From contig NZ_JAJSBI010000005.1 in NCBI RefSeq assembly GCF_021261325.1, forward strand, positions 248,001-312,000: a stretch of 64,000 nucleotides of DNA, in the 5' to 3' direction. The position numbers and the translations under genes are program-made. This document shows, piece after piece, positions 18,044 to 25,930 of this stretch. Below the pieces are notes generated by a model, which had not been told where the DNA came from, ran no database searches, and saw nothing but the letters and a program-made list of their open reading frames with translations. Origin of the DNA: Streptomyces guryensis. GTDB taxonomy: Bacteria > Actinomycetota > Actinomycetes > Streptomycetales > Streptomycetaceae. How positions within the stretch are numbered: the first letter of the stretch is position 1; each line of letters begins with the position of its first letter.

Positions 18044-18787
18044 ATGCGCGTGCTGATTCCGCTCCCCGACCACGACTTCGACGTCACCGAGGTAGCGGTG
18101 CCCTGGCGGCTGCTCAGCGACGCCGGGCACGAGGTCGTCTTCGCCACCGAACAGGCCCGCACCCGGCCCGCGGCCGATCCACGGCTGCTGAAGGGTGTGC
18201 TCCTCGGGCAGCTCGGCGCGGAGGACGAACCCAAGCGCTACTACCAACAGCTCACCGCGGCACCGGAGTTCACCGCCACCGCCGCCTGGGCCGACGTGGA
18301 CGTGACGGAGTACGACGGACTGCTGCTGCCGGGCGGCCATGCACCCGGTATGCGGCAGTACCTGGGCTCCTCGGAGCTGCAACGGCAGGTCGCCCGGTTC
18401 TGGGCGCTGGACCGGCCGGTCGGTGCGATCTGCCACGGAGTGCTCGTGCCGGCCCGTACCCGGGATCCCGGCACGGGACGCAGCGTCCTCGCCGGCCGCC
18501 GCACGACCTGCCTGCCCAAGTACATGGAGCGCACCGCGTACCTGACCACTGCGTGGCGCCTCGGGCGGTACTACCGCACGTACCCTGCGTACGTGGAGGA
18601 CGAGGTGCGGTGCGCTCTTGTCGAGCCGGACATGCAGTTCGAGCGGGGGCCCCGGGTTCTGACCCGGCGTGGTACGGCGGATGACGACTCGCACGCCTTT
18701 GTCGTCCAGGACGGCAATTATCTGTCGGCGCGGTGGCCGGGGGATGCGTACCTTTTCGCCCGTCGGTATCTGCAGCTCCTTGCGTGA
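18044..18787 (+). CDS. DJ-1/PfpI-family protein
   Basis: The 247-residue protein has the class-I glutamine-amidotransferase-like fold of DJ-1/PfpI proteins: RVLIPLPDHDFDVTE at the start, DGLLLPGGHAPGM, and the nucleophile elbow GAICHG with C130 and H131. Homologues are chaperone, glyoxalase-like or hydrolase enzymes. A mid-length insertion (about 40-85) is unusual for the 190-residue members. The ATG at 18044 has no clear ribosome site. Confidence 0.8.
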   Translation: MRVLIPLPDHDFDVTEVAVPWRLLSDAGHEVVFATEQARTRPAADPRLLKGVLLGQLGAEDEPKRYYQQLTAAPEFTATAAWADVDVTEYDGLLLPGGHAPGMRQYLGSSELQRQVARFWALDRPVGAICHGVLVPARTRDPGTGRSVLAGRRTTCLPKYMERTAYLTTAWRLGRYYRTYPAYVEDEVRCALVEPDMQFERGPRVLTRRGTADDDSHAFVVQDGNYLSARWPGDAYLFARRYLQLLA

Positions 18788-18794
18788 GCAGTCT

Positions 18795-18868
18795 GCGGGT
18801 CCGTCGTGGCTGGTCGCGCTCACGGCGGAGCCGCAGATCGATACGGCCCCGCGCCCCTGTCGGGGCGC
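18795..18868 (+). repeat. Dispersed Streptomyces intergenic repeat, copy A (long form)
   Basis: The element contains GTCGTGGCTGGTCGCGC, then a GGCGGAGCCGCAGATCGAT module, then the hairpin GCGCCCC-tgtc-GGGGCGC. Related copies lie in reverse orientation at 35759-35812 (short form) and 52501-52583 (long form). This copy ends 47 bp before the start of the oxidoreductase gene and is in the same orientation. Confidence 0.85.
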
Positions 18869-18915
18869 TGCCGAACCGGCAGCCGAGTTTGCGCACCCTG
18901 CTTAGACTTTTCGTC

Positions 18916-19302
18916 ATGGACGACACGCTGCTGGAGCGGCTCGGTGCGGGTAAGTACGTGCTGATCACCAGCTACCGCAAGAACGGCACGCCGGTCGCCA
19001 CCCCGGTGTGGGTGGTGCGGGACGGCGATGCACTCGGGGTGTGGACGGTGGCCGACTCCTGGAAGGTGAAGCGGATCCGGGCTCGCGGTGACATCCTGGT
19101 CGGCCCCTGCGACCTGCGCGGCAACCCCACCGGGGCGCAGGTCCCGGCCACCGCGGAGATCGGCGACGAGGCGACCGTCGCCCGCTATCGCAGGCTCATC
19201 GCCCGCAAGTACGGCCTCGTCGGCCGCCTCACCCTGCTCGGCAGCCGCCTGCGCCGAGGCCTGAACGGCACTGTCGGCATCCGCGTGACGCCGGACCCCT
19301 GA
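18916..19302 (+). CDS. PPOX-class F420-dependent oxidoreductase-like protein
   Basis: The 128-residue protein is a small split-barrel flavin/F420-binding protein: KYVLITSYRKNGTPVATPVW, then a WKVKRIRARGDI strand and the end RRGLNGTVGIRV. Family members bind F420, FMN or haem, and which applies is not readable. TAGACT at 18903-18908 lies 7 bp before ATG 18916 with no Shine-Dalgarno, suggesting a leaderless transcript. Confidence 0.82.
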   Translation: MDDTLLERLGAGKYVLITSYRKNGTPVATPVWVVRDGDALGVWTVADSWKVKRIRARGDILVGPCDLRGNPTGAQVPATAEIGDEATVARYRRLIARKYGLVGRLTLLGSRLRRGLNGTVGIRVTPDP

Positions 19303-19364
19303 GACGCGTACGGCCGCGCGATCCCCCGGGGAGAACCGCGCGCCGTCACGACGGCGAACCCCGC

Positions 19365-22142
19365 TTACGGGGCGTCCAGCACCGTGCCGGTCAGCACCGG
19401 TCCGCCGGGCTGTGGATCACCGTTGTCGTTCGTCAGCCGGAAGAGCACGGACTCGGCCGGCTCCGTCACCCGGTCCTTGACCGTCGGCAGGGACACCTCC
19501 GCGCTGAGCTTTCCCCTGGGCAGGTCCGCCCCCAGGTAGAGGTACTCGACCTGGGACAGGGGGCGTTCCGGATCCGGTGACTCGCCCGAGGCGTTGGCCA
19601 GCCACGCCGGGTCGACGTCCTTCGTGGACAGCTCCGGACCGCCGGCGACCGGGACGACGGCGAACATCTCGCTCAGGTCCACGTCCGCGGCCTCGGACAG
19701 GGACACCTTCCACTTCAGCGGATTCCCCTCGGTCACCCGGTCCGCCACCGGCGTCACGGTGATCGTCGGCACGGGGTCGTCGTTCTGCACCGTGACGCCA
19801 CCGCGGTACGAGCCGATGACAGCGCCCCGCACGGCCTTCACGATCACCGTGTGGTCCACGTCGTACGAGTAGCGCGTGTTGCCTTTCACCTCCACCGGTA
19901 CGTCGATGTCGTGCCCGCCCGGATGTACTGTGACCAGGCGATTCGTGGACCTGCCGGTGACCGGGTCGACGATGTACACCCGCACCCGCCCGCTGCCCTG
20001 CCCGGACACCTGCACCGGCACCCGGTAGGTACGGACGCCCGAGTCGCCCTCCTTGACGGTCGTGCGACCCATGTCGACGCGTGACAGCGCCGCCCCGCGG
20101 ACCGCAGGGGTGCCCGGCCGCCAGCCCCAGGCGTCCATCAGCCAGGCGTTCCCCGAGCGTGAACGAGGGGTCAGTTCAAGGGACTTGACGTGCTTCAGGT
20201 CGAGCCCGGCACGGGACGCCGCCGACAACGGGACGCGCACCTCGCGCGCCCAGTAGGAAGTAGTGCGTTCCGTGCCCGGCAGGCCGTCGACGGCGACGCG
20301 GCCGAGGGCGGCCCGCCTGCCGTGGGTGTCGGTGAGGGCGACGTCGAGCCTGGTGCCGGTCGAGTTGGGCGGCACGATCACACGCAGGGCGAGGTCCTTG
20401 GCGCCGCCCAGCGACACCGGAGCGCCGGGGCGCACCCGGACCGCCGACCCGGCCGCGGACCAGTGCAGCGCGACCGCGCGCCGGCCGGCCTCACGGTCCG
20501 TCTCCCACTGCGCGAAGTGCGGCGAGGCACCCTTCGCATGGGACCCCAGGCAGGCCACCTGCGTGTCCGGGTCCACGGCCGAGCACAGCCGCCCGCCGGT
20601 CACCGTGACCTTGCCGTCCGGCAGGAACCCGCCGCCGCGGTTCGCGCCCACCGCGTGCGTGAGCACCAGCGCGGGATCGGCCGAGGGGGCCCGTCGGCCC
20701 GACCCGTCGAGCAGCGGCCGTACCCGGTCGTCCCCGGCGACGAACAGCCGGGCCGCCGCCGCGATGTACGTGCTGCCCGCCTTGTGCTGCTGGTTCGCGG
20801 TCAGCCGGGTCGCGGTGCCCGGCGAGCACACGGGGTCCCGGTGCTGCGGGTCGTCGGAGAAGTCGTCCTCGGCGGGCGCCTGCGCCTGCCCCGGGGTCCA
20901 TTGGGTGTTGAAGAAGTTGTGGTCGGCGCCCACCATGTACACCGCGCTGTGCAGCGCGGCGCCCCGGCTGACTCCGCGGGTGCCGTCGACGTACACCTCG
21001 CCCTGCAGGTCGGAGACGTCACCGTCGCAGCCCGGCAGGATCGTCGCCGACGGCACGTCCGCGACCGGATTCTGGCCGAAGATCGTGGGTCTGATGAGGA
21101 CGGTGCCGCGGATGTGCCAGCGCACCGGACCGTGGTAGCCGTCCTCGGCGGCCGGCGGCGGATAGAGGCTGTCCATCGCCGCGCGGTTCACGCCCTCGCC
21201 GCCGCGCGAGTGGCCGACGAGCAGCACGCGCGCGAGGTCGGCCGGCGGCGCGTTCCGTACCACCGCGGGGGCCGTGTCAGGGTGCGCGGCCCAGTCGGCC
21301 CAGCGCGCCAGGTGCTGCCGTACCAGCGAGGAGCGGGCCTGTGCGCCACCGTCCTCGGCCGCGTAGTCCTGGGCGTTGGTGCCGTTGGCCGAGATCGACA
21401 CCGTCACATAGCCCTGCGACGCCAGCAGCCGCTGGTCGCGCAGATAGCCCCGGTAGCTCGGGATCGGCTCGGTGCCCTGCGGGCAGGGCCAGTCGCCGGT
21501 CACGTCCGTACGGGTGTAGCAGGTGGAGTGGCGGCCGTGCAGGAACAGGGCGAGCGGCCGGTGCCCGGTGACGCCCTTCGGTGCGACCACCACGGCACGC
21601 ATCTCGACCGGCTGTGGGAAGCCCGGCAGCTTCACCGGGTCGAGATCGTACTCGCCGGTGGTCGTGCCGTACCGGCCGGGTTTCCCGGGGTCCACGGAGT
21701 TCGCGGGGAGCCGGGCGGGCGGCGCAACCGCCGCGGAGCGCCGCCCGCCCGGAGTCCCGGTGCGGCCTGCGGAGTCCAACTGCCGTCCTCCGGCCCGTAC
21801 CTGAAGATCCGTCAGGCTGGTCGTCGAGCCGCCCCGACCGAGGCCGAGACGGAACGTGCGGCCGTCCCTGTCCAGCTGTGGGACACCCAGCCTCCGGCCT
21901 GCGGAGTAGAACTCGACGCGGGCGTCCCCCATCGGCACGGGGGCTGTCGAGCGCCAGACGAGCTGCCGTGCGTCACCCTTGCCGGCGATCCGCCAGCCGG
22001 GTGGCAGGCCGGCGTCCCGCTCGGCGACCGTGTTCGACGGTCTGGCGGTCGACGGCGGTGCCGCCTGTGCCAGTCCTGGCGGTCCCCCCGCCACCGCGAG
22101 CACCGCCGCAGCGGTCACCCATATTCGCCGGGCACGGAACAA
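19365..22142 (-). CDS. Large secreted alpha/beta-hydrolase with C-terminal Calx-beta-like domains
   Basis: I choose the TTG at 22142 because GAGGAGGG lies ideally before it; translation then starts directly at a signal peptide (FRARRIWVTAAAVLAVAGG, ending near AQAA), giving 925 residues. Residues about 185-420 form an alpha/beta-hydrolase with the oxyanion region ALFLHGRHS and nucleophile elbow VGHSRGGEG. The C-terminal third has beta-sandwich repeats (RTTVKEGDSGVRTYRVPVQV; VADRVTEGNPLKWKVSLSE), each starting with the xVxEG of Calx-beta domains. Cysteines suggest extracellular disulfides. The substrate is unknown; an esterase or lipase is most likely. Confidence 0.82.
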   Translation of the reverse strand: MFRARRIWVTAAAVLAVAGGPPGLAQAAPPSTARPSNTVAERDAGLPPGWRIAGKGDARQLVWRSTAPVPMGDARVEFYSAGRRLGVPQLDRDGRTFRLGLGRGGSTTSLTDLQVRAGGRQLDSAGRTGTPGGRRSAAVAPPARLPANSVDPGKPGRYGTTTGEYDLDPVKLPGFPQPVEMRAVVVAPKGVTGHRPLALFLHGRHSTCYTRTDVTGDWPCPQGTEPIPSYRGYLRDQRLLASQGYVTVSISANGTNAQDYAAEDGGAQARSSLVRQHLARWADWAAHPDTAPAVVRNAPPADLARVLLVGHSRGGEGVNRAAMDSLYPPPAAEDGYHGPVRWHIRGTVLIRPTIFGQNPVADVPSATILPGCDGDVSDLQGEVYVDGTRGVSRGAALHSAVYMVGADHNFFNTQWTPGQAQAPAEDDFSDDPQHRDPVCSPGTATRLTANQQHKAGSTYIAAAARLFVAGDDRVRPLLDGSGRRAPSADPALVLTHAVGANRGGGFLPDGKVTVTGGRLCSAVDPDTQVACLGSHAKGASPHFAQWETDREAGRRAVALHWSAAGSAVRVRPGAPVSLGGAKDLALRVIVPPNSTGTRLDVALTDTHGRRAALGRVAVDGLPGTERTTSYWAREVRVPLSAASRAGLDLKHVKSLELTPRSRSGNAWLMDAWGWRPGTPAVRGAALSRVDMGRTTVKEGDSGVRTYRVPVQVSGQGSGRVRVYIVDPVTGRSTNRLVTVHPGGHDIDVPVEVKGNTRYSYDVDHTVIVKAVRGAVIGSYRGGVTVQNDDPVPTITVTPVADRVTEGNPLKWKVSLSEAADVDLSEMFAVVPVAGGPELSTKDVDPAWLANASGESPDPERPLSQVEYLYLGADLPRGKLSAEVSLPTVKDRVTEPAESVLFRLTNDNGDPQPGGPVLTGTVLDAP

Positions 22143-22329
22143 GGTTCCCTCCTCAAGTACCAAGCAATGTCCGCCCGTTGGTCAGCCGGGGGCCTCACGG
22201 GTTTCAGAGGACGACAGGAGGGACCTGTGGGTTGCCTGTGCCTGCTGATCCGGCCGGTGCCCGGCGATGCGATCAGGACGAACCCGACGACCAGGCATGG
22301 GCGCCGGGCCTGCGGGACAGGAGCCCCCA

Positions 22330-23673
22330 ATGAGCCGAACTCCGTTGCGCGCCGCCGTCGTCGGCACCGGCCATCGCGCCCAGACCTTCGTCCGGGGCCT
22401 CGCCGCCCGTCCCGGCCACCTCGTGGCGGCCCTGTGCGACCCGAGCCCGACGCGGATGGCCTTCCACAACCGGGCGCTGGCCGCCGCCGGGGAACCCGCC
22501 GCCACCGAGTGGGAGCCCGACCGCTTCACCGACATGCTCGCCAAGGAGGCCATCGACGAGGTCGTCGTCACCACCGTCGACGCCGCACACGACCGCTACA
22601 TCGTGCCGGCCCTGCGGGCGGGCTGCCGTGTCGTCACCGAGAAACCGATGACCGTCGACGCGGACCGCTGCGCGCGCATCCTCGACGCGGTGAAGGCCAC
22701 TGGCAACCCCCTCACCGTCGCCTTCAACTACCGCTTCAACCCGGTGCACGAGAAGGTGCGCGCCCTGCTCGCCGACGGCGCGATCGGCGAGATCCTGTCC
22801 GTCCACTTCGAGTGGGTCCTCGACGTACGGCACGGCGCTGACTACTTCCGCCGCTGGCACCGCGAGAAACGGAGCAGCGGCGGTCTGATGGTGCACAAGT
22901 CGAGCCACCACTTCGACCTGGTCAACTGGTGGCTCGCCGACGAGCCCCACGAGGTCTTCGGCTACGGCCGGCTCGGCTTCTACGGCCCCGAGGCAGGCGA
23001 ACGCCACGGACTGCGCCGGGACTACGACCGCGCCCACGGGGCCGCCCCGGCCGCCGACGACCCCTTCGCGCTGGACCTGGCCGGCAACGACACCCTGCGT
23101 GCCCTGTATCTGGACGCCGAGCCGGACGACGGATACATCCGCGACCGCAACGTCTTCGGCGGCCCGGTCACCATCGAGGACGACATGGCGGTCCTCGTCC
23201 GCTACACGCGCGGGGCGACGATGACCTACCACCTCACCGCCTACTCCCCCTGGGAGGGCTACCGCGTCATGTTCAACGGCAGCGCGGGCCGCCTGGAGCT
23301 GGAGGTCGAGGAGAGCCGCTGGGCCCAGCCCCGCACCCCGGTCGCCCCGCACAGCGGTGCGCTGCACGGAGACACCGCTGCCGAGCACGCGGGCGGCGTG
23401 CGGCTCACCCTGCGTCCGCTGTGGCGGCCACCGGCCGAGGTGCCGCTCGACGTCGCCCACGAGGCCCACGGCGGGGGAGACCCCCGGATGCTCGACGCGC
23501 TGTTCGGACCCGTAGACCGCGGTGAGCCGGATCAGGGCGCGGCGGCACATCCCACGGCCACTCAGCGCGACGGCGCCCTCGCGCTTGCGGTGGGCCTCGC
23601 CGCCAACCGGTGCTTCGAGACGGGTCGGCCCGTGGCCGTGCGGGACCTGGTCCCCGGGGTGAGGGAGCGCTGA
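22330..23673 (+). CDS. Gfo/Idh/MocA-family oxidoreductase
   Basis: ATG 22330 follows CAGGAG; the protein has 447 residues. The Rossmann loop GTGHRAQ and the canonical catalytic motif TEKPMTVD (residues about 99-106) are intact, followed by the substrate domain with VAFNYRFNPVHEKVRALL and HKSSHHFDLVNWW, where the histidines are probable catalytic or metal-contact residues. It is longer than typical members because of an insertion near residues 215-270. It stands alone, divergent from the secreted hydrolase gene, so its sugar substrate cannot be inferred. Confidence 0.88.
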   Translation: MSRTPLRAAVVGTGHRAQTFVRGLAARPGHLVAALCDPSPTRMAFHNRALAAAGEPAATEWEPDRFTDMLAKEAIDEVVVTTVDAAHDRYIVPALRAGCRVVTEKPMTVDADRCARILDAVKATGNPLTVAFNYRFNPVHEKVRALLADGAIGEILSVHFEWVLDVRHGADYFRRWHREKRSSGGLMVHKSSHHFDLVNWWLADEPHEVFGYGRLGFYGPEAGERHGLRRDYDRAHGAAPAADDPFALDLAGNDTLRALYLDAEPDDGYIRDRNVFGGPVTIEDDMAVLVRYTRGATMTYHLTAYSPWEGYRVMFNGSAGRLELEVEESRWAQPRTPVAPHSGALHGDTAAEHAGGVRLTLRPLWRPPAEVPLDVAHEAHGGGDPRMLDALFGPVDRGEPDQGAAAHPTATQRDGALALAVGLAANRCFETGRPVAVRDLVPGVRER

Positions 23674-23680
23674 GGGGGCG

Positions 23681-24094
23681 TCAGGACCAGGCGCGGTAGG
23701 GCTCGTCGACCAGGGAGAAGACCGGCTCGCCGCGGACCGGGTCCTTGGCCGTCGACAGCCGGACCCGGTCACCGCTGTGGATGCCGATCAGCGGGCCCAT
23801 GACCCTGCCGCGGACCACGAATCCCTCGGCCATCTCCACGAGCGAGACATTGCGGGCGGCGGGGGTGTTGCGGTGCACGATCGTCGCGTGGCGCACCGTG
23901 CCCAGGCCCTCGCTGCGCTCCGTCCGCAGTTCGCCGCCCTGGCAGACCGGACACAGCAGCCGGTGGTACATGGCGGTGCCGCACCAGGTGCAGCGCTGGA
24001 AGAGGATGGTGTCCGTATCGGGCGTCCCGGGATCGAGCACGCCTGCCGCGGAGCCGGCTGCCTGACGAGCAACGTTTCCTGAGTGGTGGTACAC
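23681..24094 (-). CDS. Zinc-ribbon OB-fold (DUF35) protein
   Basis: From GTG 24094, with GGGAG nearby, the protein has 137 residues. A four-cysteine zinc ribbon (CTWCGTAMYHRLLCPVC) precedes an OB-fold (TVRHATIVHRNTP to GPLIGIHSGDRVRL). DUF35 proteins bind acyl-CoA and act as partners of thiolases or steroid/polyketide aldolases (established for the family), but no thiolase gene adjoins this one. A palindrome shared with the upstream TetR gene lies about 80 bp upstream, so the TetR protein probably controls it. Confidence 0.85.
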   Translation of the reverse strand: MYHHSGNVARQAAGSAAGVLDPGTPDTDTILFQRCTWCGTAMYHRLLCPVCQGGELRTERSEGLGTVRHATIVHRNTPAARNVSLVEMAEGFVVRGRVMGPLIGIHSGDRVRLSTAKDPVRGEPVFSLVDEPYRAWS

Positions 24095-24170
24095 GCTGGT
24101 CAACTCCCTGCGCTCGGCCGGAATCCCACGTGCGCGGTTCGCGGTGCCGCCGTGCACGGCATCAATGCAT

Positions 24171-24183
24171 GGCACTGAGTGTC
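24171..24183. promoter_or_regulatory. Putative TetR operator upstream of the DUF35 gene
   Basis: GGCACTGAGTGTC is a near-palindrome (GRCACT-N-AGTGYC) matching two sites in front of the TetR gene at 24956-24968 and 24978-24990. Confidence 0.6.
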
Positions 24184-24224
24184 ATACGTAAAGACACTGC
24201 GTACCCCTCAATGTGCGGCTCCGG

Positions 24225-24923
24225 TCAGTTCTGCTCCAGAGCGCTCTCGATCTCCTGGACCACCCGCCACAACGGTGCGCCACGCCGGGAGACGACCACC
24301 ACCACGTCCTCGGGTTCCTCGTCGTCGGGTGCCGGGGGAGTGGCGAAGGCCTGCTGTACGTATCCCAGGGCGTGGTCGAGGGCGGCGCTCGCGTCCCCCT
24401 GTCCGTCCGAGCGCAGCCAGGAGCGCAGCGCGTTGTTGTGCGCCGCCGCCACCGCCGCCGCGATCACATCGGCCTGCAGCGTCCCGTCCGGGCGGGACGC
24501 GAGGCGCCCGCGCAGATGGTCGGCGAAGGCGCGCTCGTAGCGCCACACCACGGAGAGTTCGTACGCCCGCAGTCCGGGCACCTTCTTGGTCAGGCGATAG
24601 CGCTGCACGGAGAAGGTCGGGTTCTCGGTGTACATGCGCAGCACGATCCGAACCGCGTCACAGACCCGCTGCACCGGTTCGTCGTCGTCGCCGCTGTCGG
24701 CGAGGAAGGCCGTCATGTCGGCCAGGCACCGCTCGTGGTCGGGGAAGACCACGTCCTCCTTGGAGGGGAAGTAGCGGAAGAACGACCGCCGCCCGACGCC
24801 CGCGAGCGCCACGATGTCGTCCACCGTGGTCTGCTCGTAGCCCCGTTCGAGGAACAGGTGGAAGGCCGCCGCGACCAGGGCGTCCCGCATGGGTGGCCGC
24901 GTTGCCGTCGGCTCCGTCTTCAT
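24225..24923 (-). CDS. TetR-family transcriptional regulator
   Basis: The 232-residue protein has the TetR helix-turn-helix at about 12-58 (LFLERGYEQTTVDDIVALAG then RRSFFRYFPSKEDVVF) and a helical ligand domain. Its C-terminal helix pattern recalls regulators of acyl-CoA or mycofactocin-type loci (weak inference). No Shine-Dalgarno exists, and TACTTT (24936-24931, minus strand) 7 bp before the ATG suggests a leaderless mRNA. Palindromes overlapping its probable -35 region, with another before the DUF35 gene, point to autoregulation and control of that gene. Confidence 0.88.
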   Translation of the reverse strand: MKTEPTATRPPMRDALVAAAFHLFLERGYEQTTVDDIVALAGVGRRSFFRYFPSKEDVVFPDHERCLADMTAFLADSGDDDEPVQRVCDAVRIVLRMYTENPTFSVQRYRLTKKVPGLRAYELSVVWRYERAFADHLRGRLASRPDGTLQADVIAAAVAAAHNNALRSWLRSDGQGDASAALDHALGYVQQAFATPPAPDDEEPEDVVVVVSRRGAPLWRVVQEIESALEQN

Positions 24924-24955
24924 GAGCGGGAAAGTAGCATCCGGACGGCACTGAT

Positions 24956-24990
24956 GGCACTCAGTGCGCTGCCACAGGGAACTGAGTGTC
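24956..24990. promoter_or_regulatory. Two putative TetR operators in the divergent promoter region
   Basis: GGCACTCAGTGCG (24956-24968) and GGAACTGAGTGTC (24978-24990) share the ACT-N-AGTG core with the site at 24171. The first overlaps the expected -35 of the TetR promoter. They also lie about 95-130 bp before the rightward peptidoglycan-binding gene at 25085, which may be co-regulated. Confidence 0.6.
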
Positions 24991-25084
24991 CTCCTGTGGG
25001 GCTGCTGAACCGTCGCGGCGCAGGGCGCGTATCACTCCTCGGGGAACGGCGGACGCCCCATCCAGGGGACGAAAGGAGAGCGCA

Positions 25085-25744
25085 GTGTCCACACCGCCCG
25101 CATCCGGGTCGCAGCAGGACCGCCCGCCGCTGGAGCCCATCCGGGTCCTGCGCCCGCGCCGCACCGACGCCCTGGCGGAGCTGTTCAGGGAGATGGAGCT
25201 GGGCACCGGCGGTCTCGAGCCCGTCGCCGTGCCGGATCCGCGGTCCTGGGACGAGGGCGAGACCCAGGAACTCCCGCCCGTGCGTACCGGCCACGGCGGC
25301 TCCCCGCGTGGTGACAGCCGCTTCGGGTTCGGGCCGGGACTGCGCCGCGCCGCCGTCACGATCGCCGTCGCCGCGGCCGCCCTCGTCGGCTTCGGCGGCG
25401 CTCTCCTGCTGCACGGCAGGCACGACGCGGCCGCCGTCGAGGCACCTCGCCCCACCGCGTCCGCCGAGCCGACCACGACCGCCTCCGCCGCGCCGGACCC
25501 CGACGGCGCGGGCACCCTCCGCGAGGGCGACAGCGGCCCCGCCGTGACCGATCTGCAGGAACGCCTGCTGCGCATCCCCGACGTCTACGCGGGCGGTTCC
25601 ACCGGCGGCACGTACGACGCCACCCTCAAGGCCGCGGTCGCCCGCTTCCAGCTCTGGTACGGCATCAGGGGCGACGAGACCGGCGTCTACGGCAACGACA
25701 CCCGCAACGCCCTGGAATCCCGGACGGCTTCCGGCACCGGCTGA
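25085..25744 (+). CDS. Membrane-anchored peptidoglycan-binding protein
   Basis: GTG 25085 with AAAGGAGAG upstream gives 219 residues. The order is a Pro/Glu-rich cytoplasmic segment (1-85), one membrane helix (about 89-109, AVTIAVAAAALVGFGGALLL), a Thr/Ala/Pro linker, and a peptidoglycan-binding domain (about 150-212, LREGDSGPAVTDLQERLLRI to VYGNDTRNALE). The topology places the binding domain outside the cell. The cytoplasmic part probably contacts an unknown partner. Confidence 0.85.
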   Translation: MSTPPASGSQQDRPPLEPIRVLRPRRTDALAELFREMELGTGGLEPVAVPDPRSWDEGETQELPPVRTGHGGSPRGDSRFGFGPGLRRAAVTIAVAAAALVGFGGALLLHGRHDAAAVEAPRPTASAEPTTTASAAPDPDGAGTLREGDSGPAVTDLQERLLRIPDVYAGGSTGGTYDATLKAAVARFQLWYGIRGDETGVYGNDTRNALESRTASGTG

Positions 25745-25796
25745 CGCTGCGGGATGCTGTAGGGCGCCCCACCCGCCCGACCCGAAAGCCACGCCC

Positions 25797-25898
25797 ATGA
25801 ACGGCTCGCGCATCCCCGGCCTGGTCCTGCCCGCCGTGTTCCTGTTGGCCCTGGTCGTGGGAGCGGTCTGGTACTGGCGGCATCGCGGCGACGAGTGA
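25797..25898 (+). CDS. 33-residue single-pass membrane miniprotein
   Basis: ATG 25797 to TGA 25896-25898 encodes a tiny protein: short start MNGSRIPG, one hydrophobic helix (LVLPAVFLLALVVGAVWYW) and a charged end RHRGDE. It lies 52 bp after the peptidoglycan-binding gene on the same strand, with GAAAG 10 bp before the ATG. The clean membrane-anchor pattern and Streptomyces codon use favour a real gene, but conservation is untested. Confidence 0.45.
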   Translation: MNGSRIPGLVLPAVFLLALVVGAVWYWRHRGDE

Positions 25899-25930
25899 GC
25901 GGCGGCCGGGCACCGGATCCGTACCGCCGC

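Noticed and set aside
22143..22163. Upstream start of the secreted hydrolase
   Set aside because: It would place the GAGGAGGG ribosome site inside the gene and add residues before the signal peptide.
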